DNA of 64,000 nt, taken from Williamsia deligens (GTDB lineage: Bacteria > Actinomycetota > Actinomycetes > Mycobacteriales > Mycobacteriaceae). Below the pieces are notes generated by a model. That model had not been told where the DNA came from. It saw nothing but the letters and a program-made list of their open reading frames with translations, and made no database searches. Positions 47,290-54,909 of this stretch are shown one piece after another. Location: the NCBI RefSeq assembly GCF_024171765.1, contig NZ_JAMTCI010000005.1, forward strand, positions 1-64,000, given 5' to 3'. Both the position numbers and the translations under genes were made by a program. Position 1 is the first letter of the stretch. Each line of letters opens with the position of its first letter.

Positions 47290-48564
47290 TTACCTGTTCG
47301 GGAAATCGACAAGAATCGACGCGGCATTGTGGGCCGCGTCCACATCGGAGACAATTTGACGTGCGAAAGATGCCGCAGTCATCGTGCATTCGTCCGACAA
47401 CGCGCGGGTGACGGCCGCGTCGAGTCGACCCCGGTCCCGGATCGAGCGCACCGGGAGCGTCGCCCCGAGTCGTCGATCGGTCACCACGCGTCCCCACATC
47501 GGCTGGTCGGCGCTGAACGCGGCGATCACCATCGGCGTGCCCGCCCGTAGGCACGCCGCCGTCGTCCCCGCACCGCCGTGGTGCACCGCGGCACGGCATC
47601 GGGGCAGGACGGTCGAGTGGTCGACGGTCTCGACGACCCGGACCCCGGACCCGCTGTCGGCCGTCGCCGCCCGGGCCGCGTCGAGATTGGGCCCGGCGGT
47701 GATCAGGACCCGGGCCCGGCGCCCGGTGATGCCGGCGACGAGTCGGCGGTAGGAGTCCTCCGGATCGGGCAGCGGCATGCTCCCGAAGCCGACGAGGACC
47801 GGCGGGTCACCGTCGTCGATCCACGTGGACGTCTCGACGTCGGTGGTGGTCGCCGCGGGCGGGTCGACCCCGAGGAAGCCGGTGAGCGGTCGACGCGGCC
47901 CCCACTCCTGCGCCAACTCGGGGAACAACGCGGGCTCGTACGCCTGGATCTCGGGGGTCCCGTCCCGTGCGAGACGCCCGCCGAGCGGCCCGCCCGCCGG
48001 TGACATGCCCAACCGACGTCGTAGGGCGTCGTCGGCACCGCGGGCGGAGGAGTACCAGAAGAAGAGGTCCACCGCGGTCCACAGGGCGCCGGTGAGACGT
48101 CCCGCCGGGATCGCCTGGACCGGGCCGAGGGGGACCCGTACCGACCGGTTGGGTCGGATCGGGCAGTAGTGCACCGGGACGAACCGGGCGCCGTGGTGCT
48201 CCGCGACGGTGGCCCCGCGCTCCTGCCCGAGCAGGCCGGTCACCACCAGGTCGGCGCCGTCGGCGAGGGTCAGCAGGGCGTCGTCCATCGCCGTGGCCCC
48301 GAACTCGGTGACCTGACGGATCGCCGCGGCCCGGGTACGAGGGTTGCGCGACTTGAGGTCTCGCGCGATCAGGGGGGACGCCAGCAGCTCCGCGGTGTCG
48401 GGGGCGAACTCGTGCGCCTCGATCCCGAACGACCGGACGAGGCCGAGCAGGTTGACCGGGACCCCGAGGACGACGTCGTGCCCACGGTCGACGAGGGCGC
48501 GCGTGAGGGCGATCTGCGGCTGGATGTCGCCGCGGCTGCCGTTGGCGGCGATGGTGATCCTCAC
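47290..48564 (-). CDS. GT1-family (UGT-like) glycosyltransferase, copy 2
   Basis: A 424-residue GT-B enzyme starting MRITIAANGSRGDIQPQIAL, with the donor-site signature AVHHGGAGTTAACLRAGTPM and DQPMWG. It is clearly related to the enzyme at 40131; both keep RGDIQP/RGDVQP, LGQERG/VGQERA and a PIRPNR/PLRPNR segment. Two different GT1 enzymes suggest two sugar additions. It starts four bases after the WS/DGAT-like gene and belongs to the exporter-led transcript. The last ~100 bases of the gene are noticeably less GC-rich. Confidence 0.9.
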   Translation of the reverse strand: MRITIAANGSRGDIQPQIALTRALVDRGHDVVLGVPVNLLGLVRSFGIEAHEFAPDTAELLASPLIARDLKSRNPRTRAAAIRQVTEFGATAMDDALLTLADGADLVVTGLLGQERGATVAEHHGARFVPVHYCPIRPNRSVRVPLGPVQAIPAGRLTGALWTAVDLFFWYSSARGADDALRRRLGMSPAGGPLGGRLARDGTPEIQAYEPALFPELAQEWGPRRPLTGFLGVDPPAATTTDVETSTWIDDGDPPVLVGFGSMPLPDPEDSYRRLVAGITGRRARVLITAGPNLDAARAATADSGSGVRVVETVDHSTVLPRCRAAVHHGGAGTTAACLRAGTPMVIAAFSADQPMWGRVVTDRRLGATLPVRSIRDRGRLDAAVTRALSDECTMTAASFARQIVSDVDAAHNAASILVDFPNR

Positions 48565-48568
48565 GCGG

Positions 48569-49915
48569 TCACCACGGGCGGGCCTGCAGGGACCAGCGCC
48601 GCAGTTCGGCGGTCACCACCGACTCGAGGACGTCGGGACCGAGGGCGTCGGGGTCGAGGCCGACCACCGACAACGTGGTCGTCCCCGCAGCGTCGTTGAC
48701 CCAGGCGGCGAGACCGCCACGCAGGGACCGGAGTCGGGCCGTCGTGATCGACTGCGTCGTCGCCCGGGTCACCACGGCGTCGGCCCGTGCGGGGTCGCCG
48801 AAGCCGGCGACCGCGGGATCGACGCGCCCCAGGCTCGAGGCCAGGGCGAGCGGCGTGGTGGCCCCCGCGCTCAGCAGGGCCACGGCCCGGTCGCCGAGTG
48901 CCTGCACGAGCGGCTGCAGCCGCACGAAGGCGGTCGGTCGGGTGGTTTTGCTGCCGTAGGCCTCCCTCGCGAGTGCACGGATCGGGGCGAGGTCGCCGTC
49001 GAGGGCATGGACCGCCGGTACGTCCAGCGACAGGCCGGTCGTCGCGTTGGCGCGGTCGTCGTCGGGCTCTCGGGTCGACATCGGGACGGACACGCGGACC
49101 ACGTCGTCGGCGCCCGCACGGCCGGCCGCGACGACGATGCCCACGACGACCGCGATGAACAGTGCGTTCGACGACCCACCGGATCGAGCGGCGGCCGCCT
49201 CCCACTCGGCGGTCTCCACGCTCAGCACGCAGAGCGGTGCGATCCGGGCACCGCCCTCGGGCGCGGTGGGCGGCAGTGCCGGAGAGGTCGCCGCGGTCAC
49301 CACGGGGCCGGCGTCCGGTGCGGCGGGCCCGGAGCCGACCCGGACCCGGTCCCGGGCGATCGCGGCGACCGACCCGGCGATGGTGGCGGCCCGGCCGATG
49401 ACCTCACGTGCCTGGTCGAGGGGGGTCGGCGGAGTCGGGTCGAACTCCGTGCCGTCACCGGAGAGCGCCTCGGCGAAGGCCGTCAGCGCGCTGATCCCGT
49501 CACCGACCGCGTGGGACAGGCACAGCGACACCAGGGCACCGCCGGTGTGCAGCGGCGCTGCGCGGACCTCCCAGACGGGCCCGGAGCGCAGGTCGAAGGG
49601 GCGTGAGGCGGCCGCATCGATCCACGCGATCACCTCGCCGGCGGCGACGGCATGCGACGAGACGACCAGGCCGCCGGAATCGGACCCACCTGCGACCCAG
49701 TGGTCGCGCACCAGCGGGATCCGACTGCGGCGCAGGAGGCGCGCGAGGCGTCCGTGGGCCAGCCCGTCGGCGAAGCGGGTGAGTTCCGCCTCCGACGGCA
49801 TGGCGGTCAGGCGCCACACCATCTGGTTCACCACGGGGACGTCCAGCGCGGTGTCCATCCGGATGAACAGGTCGTCGTCGACGGTGGTCCGCAGGAGGGG
49901 TCCTCGTGTCGTCAC
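48569..49915 (-). CDS. WS/DGAT-like acyltransferase, type D, member 1
   Basis: A 448-residue condensation-fold protein. The active-site segment is CLSHAVGDGISAL (HxxxDG). The N-terminus (TVDDDLFIRMD...VVNQMVWRL) and the middle (SSNALFIAVVVGIVV, VPMSTREPDDDRANATTGLS) follow the plan of wax-ester synthase/diacylglycerol acyltransferases and match the three genes at 52127-56281. The first His of the WS/DGAT HHxxxDG is Ser here. It lies between the permease and the GT1 gene on the minus strand. Start is a GTG at 49915. Acyl acceptor unknown. Confidence 0.8.
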   Translation of the reverse strand: MTTRGPLLRTTVDDDLFIRMDTALDVPVVNQMVWRLTAMPSEAELTRFADGLAHGRLARLLRRSRIPLVRDHWVAGGSDSGGLVVSSHAVAAGEVIAWIDAAASRPFDLRSGPVWEVRAAPLHTGGALVSLCLSHAVGDGISALTAFAEALSGDGTEFDPTPPTPLDQAREVIGRAATIAGSVAAIARDRVRVGSGPAAPDAGPVVTAATSPALPPTAPEGGARIAPLCVLSVETAEWEAAAARSGGSSNALFIAVVVGIVVAAGRAGADDVVRVSVPMSTREPDDDRANATTGLSLDVPAVHALDGDLAPIRALAREAYGSKTTRPTAFVRLQPLVQALGDRAVALLSAGATTPLALASSLGRVDPAVAGFGDPARADAVVTRATTQSITTARLRSLRGGLAAWVNDAAGTTTLSVVGLDPDALGPDVLESVVTAELRRWSLQARPW

Positions 49916-49939
49916 GCCGGCGTCCTCACGATCGGTGGG

Positions 49940-50785
49940 TCAGAGCTTCCTCAGGTAGATGCGCACCGTCAACGGGGCGAGCACCGCGATGAGCACGAAC
50001 GACCCCAGCAGCGACCAGCCCAGGTGCTGGTCCACCCGTCCCTCGTTGGCGAGCAGGCGCACCGCGGAGATCAACTGCGACAACGGGTTGATCGTGGTGA
50101 CGGTCTGCATCCACGAGGGCATCGTGTCAGGCGGCACGAAGGCGTTCGACATGAACCCGAGGACGGTCAGGATCAGCGCCGAGAAGCCCTGCACGGCGGA
50201 CGCCTTCGACAGCACCACGCCCATCAGGGCGAAGAGCCAGCTCAGGGCGAACGCCGAGAAGATGACCAGGACGATCGCGGTGAGGGTGCCCCACACGCTG
50301 CCGGGCCGGTACCCCATCAGCAGTCCGACCGTCAGGGTCAGGCACGCTGCGATCAGGTAGCGGAGGTTGGCCGCGACCAGGGACCCCGAGAGCGGGGCGA
50401 TGCGTGCGATCGGCAACGAGACGAACCGGTCGAACACACCCTTGTCCATGTCCTCACGCAACTGGATCCCGACGACCACGGTCGAGGTGGTGACGACGTT
50501 GACGAGCACGCCGGGGATGAGGATCGGCAGGTACGACGTGACACCGCCGGCGATGACTCCGCCGAAGATGCTGGCGAACATGACCGTGAAGACGACCGGG
50601 ACGATGGTCACGTCGACCAGGAGCTGCGGGTTGTGCTTGAACTTCAGCAGCCCGCGCCGCGCCATCGTCAACGTGTCGCGCACGGTCTTGGCCGGCGTGA
50701 TGTGGTCGACCACCGAGGCCATCGGGATGGAGGAGAACGCCGGGGCGTCGGGGACCGGACGGGTGGTCTCCTCCGCGGTGGTCAC
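49940..50785 (-). CDS. ABC-2 type permease (DrrB-like)
   Basis: A 281-residue membrane protein with about six helices (e.g. VDVTIVPVVFTVMFASIFGG, YLIAACLTLTVGLLMGY, VLVIFSAFALSWLFALMGVV). The segment LREDMDKGVFDRFVSLPI between helices and GFMSNAFVPPDTMPSWMQ are characteristic of the DrrB daunorubicin/PDIM exporter group. It is coupled to the ATPase gene by GTGA. Together they should export the finished or part-made lipid across the membrane. Only one permease gene is present, unlike the drrB-drrC pair of PDIM loci. Confidence 0.92.
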   Translation of the reverse strand: MTTAEETTRPVPDAPAFSSIPMASVVDHITPAKTVRDTLTMARRGLLKFKHNPQLLVDVTIVPVVFTVMFASIFGGVIAGGVTSYLPILIPGVLVNVVTTSTVVVGIQLREDMDKGVFDRFVSLPIARIAPLSGSLVAANLRYLIAACLTLTVGLLMGYRPGSVWGTLTAIVLVIFSAFALSWLFALMGVVLSKASAVQGFSALILTVLGFMSNAFVPPDTMPSWMQTVTTINPLSQLISAVRLLANEGRVDQHLGWSLLGSFVLIAVLAPLTVRIYLRKL

Positions 50786-51936
50786 GCGGGCCTCCGGTCG
50801 TCGGTGAGGGCGAGGAACACGTCGTCGAGAGAGGGGGTGTGCACCCCGAACTCACCCACGGTGATCCGCCCCGCGGTGAGCGCCGCGATGACCTCCGCGG
50901 CCCGTGCGGAGTCGGGGACGGGCCCGGTGAGCTGCCCGGTCCTGACGTCGACGTCGATCGGTGCGCGCAGCAGCGATCGCATGACGGCCGCGGCGTCGTC
51001 GGCCTGTCGGGGATCGATCAGACGGATCGACAGCGAGAAGTCGCCCACCGACCGCTTGAGGGACTCCGGGGTGCCCCGCCCCACCACCCGACCGTGATCG
51101 ATGACGACGAGCTGGTCGGCCAGTGCGTCCGCCTCGTCGAGGTACTGCGTGGTGAGGACGACGGTGGTCCCCGAGGCCACCACCGACCGCACGATCTCCC
51201 ACAGCTGGGTGCGCGTGCGTGGGTCCAGTCCGGTCGTCGGCTCGTCCAGGAACAGAAGGGCGGGTCGTCGGATCATGCTCGCCGCGAGGTCGAGTCGTCG
51301 CCGCATGCCGCCGGAGTACGACCCGATCGCGCGCCCGCCGGCCTCGGTGAGACCGAACTGGTCCACGAGTTCGCGGGAGCGCTGCCGTGCCTGCGCGCCG
51401 CGCAGTCCCAGCAGACGGCCGAATATCTCCAGGTTCTCCAGCCCGGTCAGGTCCTCGTCGACCGACGCGTACTGCCCGGTCAGCGCGATGAGGCTGCGCA
51501 CCGCGGTGGCGTCGGCGACCACGTCGCGGCCCAGGACGGTGACGCGTCCGGCGGTCGGTCGCAGCAGCGTCGCCAGCATCCGGACGGTGGTGGTCTTGCC
51601 GGCCCCGTTCGGTCCGAGGAGTCCGCACACCGTGCCCGCGGGCACCGAGAAGTCGACCTCGTCGACGACGCGACGACCGCTGTACTCCTTGGTCAGGCCC
51701 GCGACGTCGACCGCCGCGGATGCGGTGGCCCCGCTCGTGGCGCGCGGCGAGTCCTCCCGGCGTGGGTGCAGCGGCGGGGTCCATCCGATGTCGCGGATGT
51801 CGCGGGCATCCACGGTGTCCCCGGCGTGGGGCGCACCCGTGGTGGCGTCGTCGGGTTCGGGACGGGCGTGACGCCCGCCCCGCGGCATCGTCGGGACACG
51901 GTCCGCGGACTCGGCGTCTCGCGAGAGTGTTGTCAT
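50782..51936 (-). CDS. ABC exporter ATPase (DrrA-like) with a long N-terminal extension
   Basis: A 384-residue protein from the ATG at 51936 (GGGGGA upstream). The ABC domain begins only near residue 76: Walker A GPNGAGKTTT (108-117), signature YSGGMRRRLDLA, Walker B LLFLDEPTTGLD and the DrrA C-terminal domain ending HTPSLDDVFLALT. The first ~75 residues are charged, Pro-rich and probably disordered, with an IRDIGWTPPLHP motif; DrrA proteins normally lack this. It heads the minus-strand transcript permease - type D - GT1 and is divergent from the three type D genes. Confidence 0.92.
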   Translation of the reverse strand: MTTLSRDAESADRVPTMPRGGRHARPEPDDATTGAPHAGDTVDARDIRDIGWTPPLHPRREDSPRATSGATASAAVDVAGLTKEYSGRRVVDEVDFSVPAGTVCGLLGPNGAGKTTTVRMLATLLRPTAGRVTVLGRDVVADATAVRSLIALTGQYASVDEDLTGLENLEIFGRLLGLRGAQARQRSRELVDQFGLTEAGGRAIGSYSGGMRRRLDLAASMIRRPALLFLDEPTTGLDPRTRTQLWEIVRSVVASGTTVVLTTQYLDEADALADQLVVIDHGRVVGRGTPESLKRSVGDFSLSIRLIDPRQADDAAAVMRSLLRAPIDVDVRTGQLTGPVPDSARAAEVIAALTAGRITVGEFGVHTPSLDDVFLALTDDRRPA

Positions 51937-52126
51937 CGGCTGGTTCCCCCTGGGCCGTGGAGTCTCGGGCACAGGCTAACGGTCGAGGTCGCCCGGCCGT
52001 GTCACAGGCGACGTCGGTCACACCCCACCGCACTGGACGACGGGGCCCACCACGACCGGTCGGATGTGTCCGGCGCCATATCCGCTCGTCCGGCGGGCCG
52101 CGCGGTGCGCCACTAGTGTCCTGCGA
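51937..52126. promoter_or_regulatory. Divergent promoter region between the exporter and the type D acyltransferase genes
   Basis: 190 bases without a gene separate divergently read halves of the island, so promoters in both directions are expected. The ATG at 52127 has no evident ribosome site, and a TAGTGT just upstream could be a -10 box for a leaderless transcript. No convincing -35 or palindromic operator was found. Confidence 0.35.
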
Positions 52127-53503
52127 ATGGCGCAGCGAGCGAACGCAGTTCGGCTCGACGGACCCGATCTGACCTACTGGTTCGTCGAGCGCGCGCTGGG
52201 GTGGTCGGTCGTCCTGCAGCTCGTGTGGGTGTTCCCGGACCGCCTCTGCGCCGACACCGTCGACGGCGTCGCCGCACGCCTGCACGGGAGCGGTCTGCAC
52301 CGTCGGGTCGTGCCCGCGGTGGTGCCGGGCGCGCGTCCGCGCTGGACGCGGTCGACCGAGACGATCGCCGCGGTCCACGACGACGACCCGATCGACCTCG
52401 ACGACGTCGCCGCGTGGGCGGACCGGGAGTTGTACGGCGTGGATCTCGACGCCGTCGCCGGCCGCTCCTGGCGGGTGCGAGCGGTCCCGATCGACTCCGG
52501 CGGCCACGCTCTGTCGCTGTGCACCCTGCACCTGGTGACCGACGGGCAGGGTTTCGTCCGGGCGGCCGCCGAGGCGTTCGCGTCGGCGCCGGGAGCCTCG
52601 GTGACCACCGCCGAGAACGGTTCTGCGACAGCGGCGCCGACGACGGGCCTCGCAGACCTGGTCGGGGACACCCGGGATCTCCTCCGGCAGGTGGCGGCCG
52701 CCGCGACCGGCGTCGCACGCGTCGTCGCGTCGACCGCGCCCGTACCGGGCCGCGGACCGCGGGAGGCGCCGCGTGACCCGAGGACGCCGAGAACGCCACT
52801 GGCGCAGCGGGCCCCGCAGGCGCGGCCCCGGTGGGTGATCGCGTCGGTGCCGACCGTGGACTGGGACGCCGCCGCCTCCCGGCACGACGGCACCGACAAC
52901 ACCCTGTTCGTGGCGGTGATCGCCGGTGCGTTGCGTCGTGCCGGGGCGATCCCGGCCGGCGAACCGGTCAAGGTGGGCATCCCCGTCAGCCGCCGTGGTG
53001 CCGACGACGATCGCGCCAATGCCACGGCGGGGGTCTCGGTGATGCTCGACGACACCGTCGGCGGGGGCCGGTCCCTCGCCGGTGTCCGCGCCGCCTGCCG
53101 GGCGGCCTACACCGCACTCGACGGGGGGCGACGTGACCCGACCGCCCACCTCACACCTCTCGTCACACTCCTGCCGCCGGCGGTGACCGTGCGGGCCGTC
53201 ACCGCGGGGTCGGGGATGCCCGACGCGATGACCTCCAACATCGGCGCCTGGGACGACGACGTCCTGCGACTGGGCACGTCCACCGCCGAGCGGATGGTCT
53301 TCCGCGGGGACGCCCAGCACGTCCTCCCGGACCGTCCGCACCGGTTCGGTGACGGGCTGCAGTCGTGGATCGTGCGAGCGGGTGACCACACGACCCTGTC
53401 GGTGGCGGCGTTCGACGAGACCGCCGTCCCCGACGCGGACACGCTGCGATCGGTTCTCGCCGACGAGTTCGCCGCATGGGGACTCCCGCACCGGTTCTGG
53501 TGA
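52127..53503 (+). CDS. WS/DGAT-like acyltransferase, type D, member 2
   Basis: A 458-residue protein. The active-site segment is CTLHLVTDGQGF (HxxxDG with Leu before His). Family marks are VLQLVWVFPDRL, TDNTLFVAVIAGALRR, VGIPVSRRGADDDRANATAG and MTSNIGAWDDD, which parallel WS/DGAT motifs, and the end is EFAAWGLPHRFW. Predicted to transfer an acyl group from CoA to an alcohol or sugar acceptor. First of three adjacent plus-strand paralogs. Confidence 0.8.
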   Translation: MAQRANAVRLDGPDLTYWFVERALGWSVVLQLVWVFPDRLCADTVDGVAARLHGSGLHRRVVPAVVPGARPRWTRSTETIAAVHDDDPIDLDDVAAWADRELYGVDLDAVAGRSWRVRAVPIDSGGHALSLCTLHLVTDGQGFVRAAAEAFASAPGASVTTAENGSATAAPTTGLADLVGDTRDLLRQVAAAATGVARVVASTAPVPGRGPREAPRDPRTPRTPLAQRAPQARPRWVIASVPTVDWDAAASRHDGTDNTLFVAVIAGALRRAGAIPAGEPVKVGIPVSRRGADDDRANATAGVSVMLDDTVGGGRSLAGVRAACRAAYTALDGGRRDPTAHLTPLVTLLPPAVTVRAVTAGSGMPDAMTSNIGAWDDDVLRLGTSTAERMVFRGDAQHVLPDRPHRFGDGLQSWIVRAGDHTTLSVAAFDETAVPDADTLRSVLADEFAAWGLPHRFW

Positions 53504-53538
53504 CGGGCCGCGGGATGACCGAGGTGCAGGAGGGTCCG

Positions 53539-54909
53539 ATGACGGCACGGGTGACCGGACCCGACGAGACGTTCATGACGGTCGAGGCGGTGGCCGGCGT
53601 CGAGACACCGATCCAGATGGGATGGGTGTTCGCGCACGACCCGGGAGAGGCGGCCGTCGACGTCGTGCACGCGCGGCTCGCCGCCGGCCCGGTCAACCGG
53701 GCCGTGCGACGCACCCGGGTGCCGTTCGCGCGGCACCGCTGGGTCCCTTGCGACCATGTCGACGTCGCCCGCCACGACCGTGAGCCCGTCGCCGCCGGTG
53801 CCGTCTCGCAGTGGTTCACCGACCACCTCGAGTCGACACCGGTGCGCCCCACGGCCGGTCGGAGCTGGCATGTCGCGAGCGCCCCGACCACCGACGGTGG
53901 GCGTGTGGTGTCGGTGCTCGCCTCCCACGTGGTGTGTGACGGATCGGGTCTGCGCGCTGCGGTCCTGGGGACGACCCCGGCCGCCGCCGCCGATCCGCCG
54001 ACCACCCGCGTCGTCGACGAGCTCCTCGACGATCTCCGTGACGCCGTCGCGCAGGTGCGCTCGGCGCTGCGGTCGATACTGGTGATGCTGCGACTGACCG
54101 TCGCGGGGGGCCGGCGGGACCGGTCCGATGCAGACAACGGCGCGCCGGCCGTCGTCGATGTCGGTCCGACGCACCGCAGGACCGTCCCGACCCCGGTGGC
54201 GGCGAACGGCGTTCCGGAGGAACCGCCGGTCCGGCACGTCCTGGTGACGCTGGACTCGGCCCAGGTGGCCGCACGCGCCGCGGACCGGGGTGGGACACCG
54301 AACAGCCTCTTCTGCGCCCTGCTCGGAGGCGTGGCGCAGCGTGCGCACATCCCGGAGTCCGACACGACCGCCATCTGCATCGCCGTCGATCGGCGCGAGG
54401 GGGACCACGACGGCAGGGCGAACGCCTCGGGCGGGGTGTGGATCCGGGTCCGCGGCGCGCTCGACGGACCCGTCGACCTGTCGGGGATCCGTGCACGGAC
54501 CAAGAGCGCGCTCACCACCTACTCCGCGCACGGGGCCGATGCGTCGGCCGACAACGTCCAGCCGATCGTGCGGCTGCTGCCCGCGCGCCTGGTGCTGCTG
54601 CTGATGCGACTGATCCCGTCGCCGCACACCACGGTCTCCAACCTCGGGGACGTCGGCGAGGACCTGCTGCGGATGGGGGAGCAGCGGGCGCACGTGCAGT
54701 TCACCCGCGCTGCGGTGCGGGGTCTCGGGGCCGATGCCCGTCGACGGCTGTGCCGTCCGGGGTTGCTGGCGTGGCTGACCGTGCACGGGGAGCACGCGAC
54801 CCTCGCGGTGTGTGGCGTCGACCCGGACCGCTTCGGTGGGGACGGGGTGCTGCGATCGCTCGTCGTCGACGAACTCGACGCCTGGGGGCTGTCCCATGCG
54901 GTGGTCTGA
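53539..54909 (+). CDS. WS/DGAT-like acyltransferase, type D, member 3
   Basis: A 456-residue protein. The ATG at 53539 is chosen over 53476 and 53515 because AGGAGGG (53528-53534) precedes it at the right distance and the N-terminus then matches its paralogs (TGPDETFMTVEA). The active-site segment is LASHVVCDGSGL. Other marks: IQMGWVFAHDPG, GTPNSLFCALLGG, DHDGRANASGGVW and TVSNLGDVGED; the C-terminus ends ELDAWGLSHAVV. It overlaps the next gene by 14 bases. Confidence 0.8.
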   Translation: MTARVTGPDETFMTVEAVAGVETPIQMGWVFAHDPGEAAVDVVHARLAAGPVNRAVRRTRVPFARHRWVPCDHVDVARHDREPVAAGAVSQWFTDHLESTPVRPTAGRSWHVASAPTTDGGRVVSVLASHVVCDGSGLRAAVLGTTPAAAADPPTTRVVDELLDDLRDAVAQVRSALRSILVMLRLTVAGGRRDRSDADNGAPAVVDVGPTHRRTVPTPVAANGVPEEPPVRHVLVTLDSAQVAARAADRGGTPNSLFCALLGGVAQRAHIPESDTTAICIAVDRREGDHDGRANASGGVWIRVRGALDGPVDLSGIRARTKSALTTYSAHGADASADNVQPIVRLLPARLVLLLMRLIPSPHTTVSNLGDVGEDLLRMGEQRAHVQFTRAAVRGLGADARRRLCRPGLLAWLTVHGEHATLAVCGVDPDRFGGDGVLRSLVVDELDAWGLSHAVV

